A stretch of DNA of 64,000 nucleotides, from contig NZ_MAHX01000021.1 in NCBI RefSeq assembly GCF_002023715.1, forward strand, positions 1-64,000. Reading direction: 5' to 3'. A program made the position numbers and the translations under genes. The notes beneath the pieces are model-generated. The model did not search any database and had not been told where the DNA came from. It worked only from the letters and a program-made list of their open reading frames with translations. Origin of the DNA: Elizabethkingia occulta. Its GTDB lineage: Bacteria; Bacteroidota; Bacteroidia; Flavobacteriales; Weeksellaceae. The stretch's first letter is position 1; the number at the start of each line of letters is the position of its first letter. Shown piece by piece: positions 27,646-36,501 of this stretch.

Positions 27646-28617
27646 TTATGAATCTCTTTTTAACAGATAATTTGCAAGTTCTATAAATGGTTGCTTCTTA
27701 TCGTTTGGAAGATTAATTTTATTTAAATAATGCTGACCTTTTTCGTTATGTCTTTGGATCAGACGCTGTACTTTCTCATCAACTTTAGTTCTGCGGAATA
27801 TTTTTTCTACACCGTAAACTTTGTCAATATTATCAGTTTTTTTAGAATACCAGAAGTTTAGCTCTCTACGTTCCTCCTCATTCGCAAATTTTAGGGCGAT
27901 AAGGTACAGGATCGTTTTTTTATTTTCGAAAATATCTCCGGCATGTTTTTTACCAAACTGTTCCTGCTTTCCGAATACATCCAGATAATCATCCATAATC
28001 TGGAATGCAATACCAATATGCAACCCAAAGTTGTAAAGGTATTCGGCTTGCTCATCGCTCGCCCCACCAATAAGCGCTCCTATTTTCAGAGATGCAGCAC
28101 TTAGTACCCCTGTTTTATTGGAGATCATCAGCATATAGTCACGGTAGGTAACATTCGGCATATTCTCAAAGTTAATGTCTAACTGCTGACCTTCGCATAG
28201 TACAGCTCCAGTTTCAGAGAATATTTTCACACATTTTTTGAATAATTCCGGCTCAAGATCTTCGAAGAACTGATAGGCTTTAATCATTAAAGCATCACCT
28301 GACAGAATTCCGGTATTAATACCATGCAATGTATGGATTGTAGGCTTATTACGACGTAATGGAGCTTCATCCATAATATCATCATGAATCAGTGTGAAAT
28401 TATGGAAGAATTCAATTGCCAGTGCCGGCTTTATTGCTGTCTCCATATCACCGCCAAACAGATCACATGCCATCATTACCATCATCGGACGCAATCTCTT
28501 CCCCCCGTGTGAGATAATATAGTTAATAGGATCATATAGCTCAGACGGCTTCTGCGTAAATTTGTATTTCTCTATTCCTTCGGAAACAAGGTCCTGATAT
28601 TGATCAAAAAACTTCAT
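27646..28617 (-). CDS. Polyprenyl diphosphate synthase (trans-isoprenyl type)
   Basis: A 323-aa all-helical enzyme with the two Asp-rich motifs: FTLIHDDIMDEAPLRR (first, about residues 73-88) and FQIMDDYLDVFG (second), plus GGKRLRP near the N-terminus. It condenses isopentenyl diphosphate units onto an allylic primer. Chain length cannot be read safely; a long product for menaquinone, or geranylgeranyl/farnesyl-type, are both possible. It heads the minus-strand unit with GSCFA and probably tatD. Confidence 0.88.
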   Translation of the reverse strand: MKFFDQYQDLVSEGIEKYKFTQKPSELYDPINYIISHGGKRLRPMMVMMACDLFGGDMETAIKPALAIEFFHNFTLIHDDIMDEAPLRRNKPTIHTLHGINTGILSGDALMIKAYQFFEDLEPELFKKCVKIFSETGAVLCEGQQLDINFENMPNVTYRDYMLMISNKTGVLSAASLKIGALIGGASDEQAEYLYNFGLHIGIAFQIMDDYLDVFGKQEQFGKKHAGDIFENKKTILYLIALKFANEEERRELNFWYSKKTDNIDKVYGVEKIFRRTKVDEKVQRLIQRHNEKGQHYLNKINLPNDKKQPFIELANYLLKRDS

Positions 28618-28666
28618 ACTACAAAAATAATATTTTTACTTTCATTTCAGACTTTATAGGCATAAA

Positions 28667-28691
28667 AAAACTACCCGGAGAGGGTAGTTTT
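28667..28691 (-). terminator. Terminator after the phosphate transporter gene
   Basis: A hairpin with arms AAAACTACCC and GGGTAGTTTT and a 5-base loop. Read on the minus strand it follows the pit stop codon and ends in a run of seven T. Confidence 0.8.
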
Positions 28692-28710
28692 ATTTCTTTA
28701 TTGTTTTGTT

Positions 28711-29847
28711 CTAGAATAATATTACAATAAGATAAGCAATAGCTGCTACAATAGCACTAATTGGAATTGTAAGTATCCATGCCCAAAGCAGGCTTACTGT
28801 AATCCCCCAGCGGACTGCAGAAACACGCTTTGTAAGTCCTACACCAATGATAGAACCAGTAATCGTGTGTGTTGTAGAAACCGGAATAGCTAAATATTCA
28901 GTGATGAATAATGTTAAAGCTCCTGCTGTTTCAGCACTTACACCTTCTAATGGAGTTACTTTTGTAATTTTAGTTCCCATGGTCTTGATAATCTTCCATC
29001 CGCCACTCATTGTTCCCAATGCAATAGCAAGGAAAGATACTAATGGTACCCAAAGGTAATGCTGTGCAAAGTAGTTGAATCTATCAGCTGAAGGCATTGC
29101 AGCATATCCGTCCTGTAAAATGTTTACATGATAAAAGATTACTGCAGCTCCGATAATACCCATTACTTTTTGTGCATCATTCAGACCGTGTGTCAAACTA
29201 AACAGAGCTGAAGAAGCTAACTGTAGTTTTTTGAACGCCTGATCTGCCTTATGAGGATTACTTCTTTTATAAAGATGTACAATAATCAGGGTAATGATAA
29301 TTGAGATAACCATCCCGATAAAAGGTGCCAGGAAAATAAATAAGAAAATAGGGATTACTACATTGAATTTAACAACCCCCTGAGTCGTCAGTTGCTTGAA
29401 TGCTAAAGAGAACGTATCAAAAAAGCCAAGCCCAGGTTGTGCTGCAGCTATTTGATTGTAATCTGTAACGAAAGCGTGCATAAGAGCAGCGCCTAAGAAA
29501 CCTCCGATAAGAGTATGTGATGAAGAGGAAGGAATTCCAAACCACCATGTAAGCAGGTTCCATGCTATAGCAGCAATAAGTCCTGAGAAAATTACTTCAA
29601 GAGTAATGAAATTTTCGTTAACCGTTTTAGCAATGGTGTTTCCGATTTTAAATTCTCCTATTACATATGCTGCAAGGAAGAAAGCGGCAAAATTCCATAA
29701 TGCTGCCCACAGTACAGCCTGAAAGGGTGTAAGTACTTTTGTCGATACGATTGTGGCAATAGAATTGGCTGCATCATGGAAACCATTGATATAATCAAAG
29801 ATTAGTGCTAAAGCAATAATAACTATTAGTAAAATAGGAAAATCCAT
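28711..29847 (-). CDS. Inorganic phosphate transporter, Pit family
   Basis: A 378-aa membrane protein of the PiT family with about ten helices and the duplicated signature: FDYINGFHDAANSIAT (about residues 17-32) and LTHGLNDAQKVMGII (about 215-229). GIPSSSSHTLIGG and IPVSTTHTITGS are the paired P-loop-like repeats. It imports phosphate, probably with Na+ or H+. The upstream gene encodes a DUF47 PhoU-like protein 20 bp away, the usual partner that regulates Pit transport. Confidence 0.93.
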   Translation of the reverse strand: MDFPILLIVIIALALIFDYINGFHDAANSIATIVSTKVLTPFQAVLWAALWNFAAFFLAAYVIGEFKIGNTIAKTVNENFITLEVIFSGLIAAIAWNLLTWWFGIPSSSSHTLIGGFLGAALMHAFVTDYNQIAAAQPGLGFFDTFSLAFKQLTTQGVVKFNVVIPIFLFIFLAPFIGMVISIIITLIIVHLYKRSNPHKADQAFKKLQLASSALFSLTHGLNDAQKVMGIIGAAVIFYHVNILQDGYAAMPSADRFNYFAQHYLWVPLVSFLAIALGTMSGGWKIIKTMGTKITKVTPLEGVSAETAGALTLFITEYLAIPVSTTHTITGSIIGVGLTKRVSAVRWGITVSLLWAWILTIPISAIVAAIAYLIVILF

Positions 29848-29867
29848 TCTGTGTGTTATATATTAGT

Positions 29868-30506
29868 TTAGGCGTATTTAATCATGATGTTTTCAATAGT
29901 ATTGGCTACATCTTCAGCCTTATCTGTAACGATTTCAAGATAATTTAATACAGATGAAACTTTAATAACGTTTATAGCATCATTGGTTTCAAACAATTCT
30001 ACCATTGAGTTGGATAATAAATCATCCGCAATGTTTTCAATAGAGTTTACTTTAATACATGCTTCTTTTACCTGCTCCATGTTTTTGAAACCTTTCAGGT
30101 TCTTCATAGCATTCTGTATTTCAATACAAGCCTTATGGATTAATAAAGAGAAGTCTGTGTATGATTTTTGTTGTGGAGATTTGTATAAATAGATATACTT
30201 TGCTGAAGCATAAATATAATCGGCAATATCATCAAGACCTGTAGCCAGTTCATGGATGTCTTCACGGTCAAAAGGTGTGATAAAGTTTTTTCCTAGTTCC
30301 ACAAAAATCTCGTGAGTAAGATCATCATTTTTGTGTTCATAGTCGCTCATTTTTTTAAGCATTGAATCGTCGTTCAGATCAAAATCCTTTAAACCGTTGT
30401 TAAACTCATTTGACATCTCGACAAGATTGTCTGTTACTTTCTCAAAAAGGACAAAGAAAATCTTATCCTTTGGTTGAAATGCGTGGAAAATATTACCAAT
30501 TCCCAT
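29868..30506 (-). CDS. DUF47/PhoU-like regulator of Pit transporter
   Basis: A 212-aa helical protein of the DUF47 (TIGR00153-type) family, related to PhoU. It shows acidic metal-binding E/D-x-x-x-D patterns such as YEHKNDDLTHEIF and HELATGLDDIADYIY. It is cytoplasmic and thought to regulate the Pit-type transporter encoded next in the same operon. Confidence 0.88.
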   Translation of the reverse strand: MGIGNIFHAFQPKDKIFFVLFEKVTDNLVEMSNEFNNGLKDFDLNDDSMLKKMSDYEHKNDDLTHEIFVELGKNFITPFDREDIHELATGLDDIADYIYASAKYIYLYKSPQQKSYTDFSLLIHKACIEIQNAMKNLKGFKNMEQVKEACIKVNSIENIADDLLSNSMVELFETNDAINVIKVSSVLNYLEIVTDKAEDVANTIENIMIKYA

Positions 30507-30592
30507 TATGATATAATCTTTAAAAGTTTGTGCAAATATCGGGAAAACGAATTTGTGTTTTCAGGGGTAAATATTAATTTTTGTTAACATAA

Positions 30593-30618
30593 AAAACACT
30601 GCCGGTTGGCAGTGTTTT
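30593..30618 (-). terminator. Terminator after the DEAD-box helicase gene
   Basis: An 11-bp stem AAAACACTGCC/GGCAGTGTTTT with a GGTT loop, 27 bp beyond the helicase stop on the minus strand, ending in T residues. Confidence 0.85.
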
Positions 30619-30644
30619 AAATATTTAGAATAAAGTAAGTTAGC

Positions 30645-32321
30645 TTAGTTAGCAACCTCCAAACGCATCTCTCTGCCTTTGAATTTTTTGTTGTTAATGT
30701 TACCCATTACTTCATTTTTGAAGCTTTTTTCTACTTCGAAGAAAGTGAATTTCTCTAAGATCTCAATATCTCCGATGTCAGCCTTTTTACCTGATTTTTT
30801 AGTAGACTGGTTAATGATATCCAATACATCTACTTTTTTCAGTTCATCTCTCTTTCCTAGGTTAAAGAAGAAACGCACCATGTTTTCGCTTTTCTTTCTG
30901 GATTTACGATCTCCACGGTCTCTGCTGTTTCTGTCTCCTCTGTCCCTGTCTCGGCTACGCTCACGTCTGCTTCCTCTTTCAGAATCATCTCTACCGTTAA
31001 ACTTCTGCTCAGCAATATCATTACGGTTTTCGTAGTATAATGCCATGTCACGAAGTTGGAACTGTAATAGCTGACCAACAAGTTCTTCTTTAGTGAAGTT
31101 AGAAAGATCAGGAATTAAAGAAGCATCAAATTCAAAATAATTTTCGTGTTCAGAGAATAATTTTTCAAAAACACCTTCTACCTGAGCTTTGATAATTTCT
31201 TGTCCTGTAGGAATTATTTTCTCAGTAATTTCAATTTTACTCTGGCTCTTAATCTGCTTCAGCTTGCGGCTTTCTTCAGGTTTGATTAGGGCAATTGAAA
31301 TACCATCTTTTCCAGCTCTACCAGTTCTACCACTTCTGTGTACGAATACTTCAGGGTCATCTGGTAAAGAGAAATGGATAACGTGAGTTAAAGAATCTAC
31401 ATCTAGTCCTCTTGCAGCAACATCGGTAGCAACTAAGATGTCAATATTCTTTAAACGGAACTTCTTCATTACAGTATCACGCTGTGCCTGAGAAAGATCT
31501 CCGTGAAGTGCATCTGCTGCATAACCATTTTGCATTAGGAAATCAGCAACTTCCTGAGTTTCCATACGGGTACGGCAGAAGATAATAGAATATTGATTCG
31601 GGTTATTGTCAATAAGCCTTTTCAAAGCTTCTTTTTTCTGACGATATCCTACTACGTAATATTCATGCTTAATGTTCTTCTTAACCTCGTTAATAGAACC
31701 TACAGAAATTCTGTGCGGTTTAGTCAAATAATTCTTAGAAATACGTTCTACTTCCTTGCTCATTGTAGCTGAGAAAAGGAAAGTCTGTTTGGTTTCCGGC
31801 GTTTCGCTGATGATTGTTTCCAAATCATCTTTGAAGCCCATTGAAAGCATTTCATCTGCTTCATCTAATACCAACCAGTGAATATTGGAAAAATCCAAAG
31901 ATTTACGATTTATCAAATCGATAACACGTCCCGGTGTACCTACAATAATTTGTGGTTTCTCACGAAGAGATCTGATTTGATCATTAATGCTGCTACCACC
32001 ATATACAGCAACAGTCTTAATGTTAGGAAGGTATTTTGAGTAGTTTTTTATGTCTTTTGTAATCTGAAGACATAATTCGCGCGTTGGACACAACACCAAA
32101 AATTGGATTTTGCGGCTTGTGTCATCTACCATATCCAAAATTGGAAGGGAAAAAGCTGCAGTTTTTCCGGTACCCGTCTGCGCCAGAGCGATAAGGTCTC
32201 TGATGTCCGATGATATAAAGGGTATTGTTTGTTTCTGGATTTCAGTAGGGCTCTCGTAGCCTAGTTCACCAATAGCCTTCAGAATTTCAGGACTTAAATT
32301 GGTTTCAGTAAATAAATTCAT
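30645..32321 (-). CDS. DEAD-box RNA helicase with DbpA-like RNA-binding domain (DeaD/CsdA type)
   Basis: A 558-aa helicase. The core (about residues 1-370) has AQTGTGKT, PTRELC, DEAD, SAT and HRSGRTGRAG. An Arg/Asp-rich linker (about 440-475, rich in RDRGDR) is followed by a C-terminal DbpA-like RRM domain (about 478-555). This matches DeaD/CsdA helicases that help ribosome biogenesis and RNA unwinding in the cold. It is a monocistronic gene with its own terminator. A -7 box TATCTTTG lies upstream at 32348-32341. Confidence 0.9.
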   Translation of the reverse strand: MNLFTETNLSPEILKAIGELGYESPTEIQKQTIPFISSDIRDLIALAQTGTGKTAAFSLPILDMVDDTSRKIQFLVLCPTRELCLQITKDIKNYSKYLPNIKTVAVYGGSSINDQIRSLREKPQIIVGTPGRVIDLINRKSLDFSNIHWLVLDEADEMLSMGFKDDLETIISETPETKQTFLFSATMSKEVERISKNYLTKPHRISVGSINEVKKNIKHEYYVVGYRQKKEALKRLIDNNPNQYSIIFCRTRMETQEVADFLMQNGYAADALHGDLSQAQRDTVMKKFRLKNIDILVATDVAARGLDVDSLTHVIHFSLPDDPEVFVHRSGRTGRAGKDGISIALIKPEESRKLKQIKSQSKIEITEKIIPTGQEIIKAQVEGVFEKLFSEHENYFEFDASLIPDLSNFTKEELVGQLLQFQLRDMALYYENRNDIAEQKFNGRDDSERGSRRERSRDRDRGDRNSRDRGDRKSRKKSENMVRFFFNLGKRDELKKVDVLDIINQSTKKSGKKADIGDIEILEKFTFFEVEKSFKNEVMGNINNKKFKGREMRLEVAN

Positions 32322-32340
32322 TAATATCTTAAATATTTTG

Positions 32341-32348
32341 CAAAGATA
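32341..32348 (-). promoter_or_regulatory. -7 box of the DEAD-box helicase promoter
   Basis: On the minus strand the sequence is TATCTTTG, matching TAnnTTTG, 19 bp before the helicase ATG. No clear TTG is seen upstream. Confidence 0.5.
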
Positions 32349-32385
32349 CGATTTTTAACTTAAACATTTTTTTATAAATACAAAA

Positions 32386-32411
32386 AGCACATCATTTAAC
32401 TAAGATGTGCT
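32386..32411 (-). terminator. Terminator after the thioredoxin-like gene
   Basis: Arms AGCACATC and GATGTGCT around a 10-base loop, followed by T residues on the minus strand, 25 bp beyond the stop of the gene at 32436-32954. Confidence 0.7.
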
Positions 32412-32435
32412 GAGCGAATTACCCTATTTCTAAGA

Positions 32436-32954
32436 TTATTTTTTTAGGAGTTTATTGATGGTTGTTTGTATTTCCGGATCATCCGGAGTGATAGCATAAT
32501 ATTTAGCAATCTTAGTTTTCTGATCGATAACCAGATAACGCGGAATCCAATTAAGATCAATATAATTATTAAAATTGTTTTTCCATCCCTCAGAAAACCA
32601 ATAATTTTCTTTTCCTTTCATGTTGAACTTTTCAAGGCTTTTGTCAAATCCTTCTCTGTTGCGATCCAATGAAAAGAATACAAAATGAACCTCAGGATTA
32701 TTTTTTTCCAGTTCCTCTGCCTTTGGCAATGCAAGGACACAATCACGGCACCATCCGGCCCAAAGATCGAGTACAATAACTTTTCCTTTATGTTTGCTGA
32801 ACACATCTTTAATAGACATGACATCTCCGTTTTCAGCAGTAATTTTTTGTGCTAATGCTTCTTTTGTGAATAAAGTCTTTAATACTTTAGGGGTTTGCTG
32901 AGCAAAGGTTAAACCGGATAGAATTATTCCAAAAAATAGGAGGGCTCTTTTCAT
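32436..32954 (-). CDS. TlpA-like periplasmic thiol-disulfide protein
   Basis: A 172-aa protein with a signal peptide (LLFFGIILSGLTFAQ) and a thioredoxin fold. The active site is DLWAGWCRDCVLALPKAE with a CRDC pair, and the cis-Pro is in LNWIPRYLV. It should reduce or otherwise handle disulfides in the periplasm, as TlpA/ResA proteins do. CRDC instead of CxPC is seen in some Bacteroidota members and may shift redox potential. The gene is isolated on the minus strand and diverges from purA. Confidence 0.85.
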   Translation of the reverse strand: MKRALLFFGIILSGLTFAQQTPKVLKTLFTKEALAQKITAENGDVMSIKDVFSKHKGKVIVLDLWAGWCRDCVLALPKAEELEKNNPEVHFVFFSLDRNREGFDKSLEKFNMKGKENYWFSEGWKNNFNNYIDLNWIPRYLVIDQKTKIAKYYAITPDDPEIQTTINKLLKK

Positions 32955-33121
32955 GTCTCTTTAAATTGTTATAACAAAGCTATATAAAATATAGGAATTA
33001 CAGAACAACTATTTTTATTATATAATAAGGTTGTGGTTTTAGAGAATCTGATATTTAGTTACTTCCAATAGCTTTTTCTGCAGGGTTTGTAAAGATTTCT
33101 TCTTAAAAATCAGATTTTAAT

Positions 33122-33152
33122 TTGTCTTAAAAATGAATTAGAGCTAACTTTG
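33122..33152 (+). promoter_or_regulatory. purA promoter
   Basis: TTG at 33122-33124, 20-bp spacer and TAACTTTG at 33145-33152, matching the flavobacterial consensus. The purA ATG is 25 bp downstream. Confidence 0.6.
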
Positions 33153-33177
33153 CATGAATCTAAATTTATAGTAAAAT

Positions 33178-34464
33178 ATGTCAACTTACGTTGTAGTAGG
33201 CCTTCAGTATGGAGATGAAGGTAAAGGTAAAATTACGGATGTTCTTTCCGCTAAATCAGATTACGTAGTACGTTTTCAAGGTGGAGATAATGCAGGACAT
33301 ACTGTATATGTAGGAGATAACAAATTTGTCCTGCAACTTTTACCATCAGGTGTTTTACAATGCCGTGGAAAATGTTTCCTTGCTAATGGGGTAGTAGTAA
33401 ATCCTAAATCTTTCCTGAAAGAAATTCAGCAGATTGAAGATAAAGGAATGAAAACAGATCACGTGTTTATTAGCCGCAGAGCACATGTGATTATGCCTTA
33501 TCATATTCTCTTGGATACTTATAGAGAAGAAGAGCAGGGAGGTACACAGATCGGAACAACCAAAAAAGGTATCGGTCCATGTTACGAAGACAAAATTTCC
33601 AGAGTAGGTATCCGTATGGTAGACTTACTAAATCCTGAAATACTAAGAGAAAAGATTGAAAAAAATCTAAAGCTTAAAAATGCTTTGTTCTCCAAATATT
33701 TTGATAAGCCGGAAATGGATGTTGAGGAGATTTACAATGAATTTTTAGAATTAGGAGAAAAACTAAAAGACAGAATTGTAGATACTGAGCTTGAAATAAA
33801 CGAGGCGATTAAAGAAGGTAAAAATATCCTTTTTGAAGGAGCTCAGGCTTTAATGCTTGATATCGACTTCGGAACTTATCCATACGTTACATCATCTTCT
33901 CCTTCTACAGGTGGGGTTTGTACAGGCGCTGGTGTTCCGCCAACATCTCTTCAGAACCTTATTGGTGTAGCAAAAGCTTACTGTACAAGAGTAGGAAACG
34001 GACCTTTCCCTACAGAGTTAGATGATGAACTGGGAGAAAATATCCGTAAGATCGGAGGTGAATTTGGTGCTGTAACCGGAAGACCAAGAAGAACAGGTTG
34101 GTTAGATCTTGTTTCTTTAAAGCATGCTTGTATGATTAACGGTATCAATAACCTTGTAATTACTAAATTAGACGTAATGACAGGTCTTGGTAAATTGAAG
34201 ATCGCTACGCACTATAAAACTGAAGATGGTAAAATCATTGATTACTTCACTTCTTCTACAACCAAGTTATATAACTATGAGCCTATCTATGAAGAATTAG
34301 AAGGTTGGGATGAAGATATTACTACGGTAAGAAGCTATGATGAGCTTCCTGCAACAGCTAAGAAATATATTGAGTTTATCGAAAAATACTTAGGTATTAA
34401 TGTATACTTAGTTTCTGTAGGACCAGAGCGTTCTCAGAATATTATCAGAAAAGAGCTTTTCTAA
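33178..34464 (+). CDS. purA: Adenylosuccinate synthetase
   Basis: A 428-aa enzyme of full length with GLQYGDEGKGK (about residues 8-18), GGDNAGHT, QIGTTKKGIGPCYEDK, the GTP-binding region and the C-terminal KYIEFIEKYLGI. It makes adenylosuccinate from IMP, aspartate and GTP in the purine pathway and so connects with Hpt-derived IMP. It is monocistronic with its own promoter and a 30-bp palindromic terminator. Confidence 0.97.
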   Translation: MSTYVVVGLQYGDEGKGKITDVLSAKSDYVVRFQGGDNAGHTVYVGDNKFVLQLLPSGVLQCRGKCFLANGVVVNPKSFLKEIQQIEDKGMKTDHVFISRRAHVIMPYHILLDTYREEEQGGTQIGTTKKGIGPCYEDKISRVGIRMVDLLNPEILREKIEKNLKLKNALFSKYFDKPEMDVEEIYNEFLELGEKLKDRIVDTELEINEAIKEGKNILFEGAQALMLDIDFGTYPYVTSSSPSTGGVCTGAGVPPTSLQNLIGVAKAYCTRVGNGPFPTELDDELGENIRKIGGEFGAVTGRPRRTGWLDLVSLKHACMINGINNLVITKLDVMTGLGKLKIATHYKTEDGKIIDYFTSSTTKLYNYEPIYEELEGWDEDITTVRSYDELPATAKKYIEFIEKYLGINVYLVSVGPERSQNIIRKELF

Positions 34465-34490
34465 GAAAAAAGAAATAGCAGAATTATATA

Positions 34491-34520
34491 AAAGTTCCGG
34501 AAAATATTTTCCGGAACTTT
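34491..34520 (+). terminator. purA terminator
   Basis: A 30-bp perfect palindrome with half-site AAAGTTCCGGAAAAT followed by more T residues, 26 bp after purA. Confidence 0.9.
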
Positions 34521-34718
34521 TTTTGTTAAAAAATAATATATATAAGTGTTTGGGAGGTTAATATTATTCTGAATTCAGGGTTGATGAATATGTGTTTTGA
34601 GAAAAAAGTTATTATTTGATAAATACTTATCTGATTTTAACAATTTTTTGGAATAAATTTTGATTTGAATGATGTATATGTGTTAATTTTTTTATTTAAT
34701 CATCAAAACCACAAATCT

Positions 34719-35543
34719 ATGAAGCCATTCCAACATCTGAACCACGAGTTCGCTTTGAATGAAATTGTTTTTGAAAACAGAAACAAATCTTACGGTGCCT
34801 ACGACCTGAGAAATCGGGCAGGGCAGTATATGAATAGAGCCCTTTTTTCAGGGATTCTTTTCTTTGGTGTAATTACCGGAGGATCTATTCTCTATATGAA
34901 TTTGAATAATAAAAATGTTATTACTGATATTGGGAAACCTGTTTACATGAAACCTATTGAGGTAGATTTAGATCCTGTAAAGCCAAAAGTTCCTGAACCA
35001 GTTCAGCCGCAACAGCATCAAGTAGTGAAGACGATCGATAATCAACTGCCGGAACCTGTGAATAATCCACCGATTGAGAAAATCACAACAAAAACACCTG
35101 ATGATGCTGTACTTGGGACACATGATATAGAAGGGCCAGTTGCAGTAAATCCAAATATTCCGGCTCCGATTATTAAAACTCCTGGAGAGGGAATTGTACC
35201 TGCGCCACCACAACCAAAGATTTTATCAAATGATCCTGCTACTGTTGTTGATGTTGAAGCTGCTTATGTTGGTGGTTTAGATTCTTTCCGTAATAAGATT
35301 AAAGAGAACTTTGACGGAACAGTGATGGATGGAACAGAAGGTGTTATCAAGACTATGATAACCTTTATTGTAGAAAGAGATGGTACAATTACCAATATAA
35401 AAGCAGATGGTCCTAACAGAGATTTTAATGCAGAGGCTATCCGTACGATAAAATCAGTAAAAGGTAAATGGAACCCTGCTAAATTGGAAGGTCAGAATGT
35501 AAGATCTTACTTCAGAATTCCGGTGTCTATGAAATTTGAATAA
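34719..35543 (+). CDS. Energy transducer TonB
   Basis: A 274-aa protein. I start at ATG 34719 (KPFQHLNHEFALNEIVFENR), which fits the usual cytoplasmic N-terminus of flavobacterial TonB proteins; the upstream TTG option adds an implausible 18 residues. One membrane helix (about residues 43-62) is followed by a Pro/Val-rich periplasmic spacer with repeated PEPV/PAP segments. A C-terminal TonB domain follows (about 185-274), with FIVERDGTITNIKADGPNRD. It carries proton-motive energy from ExbBD to outer-membrane receptors. ExbBD is not next to it. Confidence 0.88.
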   Translation: MKPFQHLNHEFALNEIVFENRNKSYGAYDLRNRAGQYMNRALFSGILFFGVITGGSILYMNLNNKNVITDIGKPVYMKPIEVDLDPVKPKVPEPVQPQQHQVVKTIDNQLPEPVNNPPIEKITTKTPDDAVLGTHDIEGPVAVNPNIPAPIIKTPGEGIVPAPPQPKILSNDPATVVDVEAAYVGGLDSFRNKIKENFDGTVMDGTEGVIKTMITFIVERDGTITNIKADGPNRDFNAEAIRTIKSVKGKWNPAKLEGQNVRSYFRIPVSMKFE

Positions 35544-35681
35544 ATTTTACCAGATAAAATTACTATAATTATCCACAAAGAGTTTTTTTTGTGGATAATT
35601 TTTTTAAGGTATAAAGCCTTGTTTAACAAATATTTAACAAGATCACGTCTTTTGTGATAGGCGTTAGCATTAAAAAAATTG

Positions 35682-35689
35682 TATTTTTG
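35682..35689 (+). promoter_or_regulatory. -7 box before the par operon
   Basis: TATTTTTG matches TAnnTTTG and lies 17 bp before the parA ATG. No convincing TTG partner is visible. Confidence 0.4.
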
Positions 35690-35706
35690 AATCTTAAATC
35701 TTGAAA

Positions 35707-36501
35707 ATGGGTAAAATAATAGGAGTGGCAAACCAAAAAGGAGGCGTAGGAAAGACAACTACATCCGTTAATTTAGCTTCTGCATTGGGTGTTTTAGAGA
35801 AAAAAGTTTTACTAATAGATGCTGATCCACAGGCTAATGCAACTTCGGGCTTAGGAGTTGAAGAAGTATATAATTCTACATATAATGTTTTAGAAAACAG
35901 TAAGAATGTACGCGAATGTATACAGAGGACCACTTCTCCTAATCTGGATATTATGCCGTCGCATATTGATTTAGTTGCGGCTGAAATTGAGCTGGTAGAT
36001 AAAGAAAGACGTGAGTATATGCTGAAAGAAGCATTGAAGGAGATTAAAAATGATTATGATTACATTATTATCGACTGTGCTCCGAGTCTTGGACTTATTA
36101 CGATCAACGCATTAACTGCTGCGGATTCAGTAATTATTCCTATCCAGTGCGAATATTTTGCTTTGGAAGGTTTAGGTAAATTACTTAATACCATTAAAAA
36201 TGTTCAGAGAATCCACAATCCGGATCTGGATATTGAAGGTTTATTGCTTACAATGTATGATAGCCGTTTAAGATTGTCTAATCAGGTTGTTGAAGAAGTA
36301 AATTCCCATTTCCCGGACATGGTATTCAGTAGTATTATCAACCGGAATGTAAGATTAAGTGAAGCACCAAGTTTTGGTGAGTCTATCATCATGTACGATG
36401 CCGAGAGTAAAGGAGCTATACAATATATACAGCTTGCAGAAGAAGTTTTGTTGAAGAACGAGTCAAAAACCAAAAAGAAGAGAGAAACCATTGAAAGATA
36501 A
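35707..36501 (+). CDS. parA: Chromosome partition ATPase ParA/Soj
   Basis: A 264-aa Walker-type ATPase from ATG 35707 (GKIIGVANQKGGVGKTT); the TTG two codons earlier is an alternative. The deviant Walker A KGGVGKTT, the LLIDADPQANAT motif and YIIIDCAPSLG are all present. It forms ATP-dependent gradients on the nucleoid and moves ParB-parS complexes. The parB gene overlaps or directly follows. Confidence 0.93.
   Translation: MGKIIGVANQKGGVGKTTTSVNLASALGVLEKKVLLIDADPQANATSGLGVEEVYNSTYNVLENSKNVRECIQRTTSPNLDIMPSHIDLVAAEIELVDKERREYMLKEALKEIKNDYDYIIIDCAPSLGLITINALTAADSVIIPIQCEYFALEGLGKLLNTIKNVQRIHNPDLDIEGLLLTMYDSRLRLSNQVVEEVNSHFPDMVFSSIINRNVRLSEAPSFGESIIMYDAESKGAIQYIQLAEEVLLKNESKTKKKRETIER

Noticed and set aside
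33453-33469. CACGTG-centred sequence inside purA near parAB as a parS site.
   Set aside because: The flanks do not form the 16-bp parS palindrome; only the six-base core matches.
34665-34718. Upstream TTG start extending TonB by 18 residues.
   Set aside because: The added residues do not resemble the TonB N-terminus; ATG 34719 gives the expected start.
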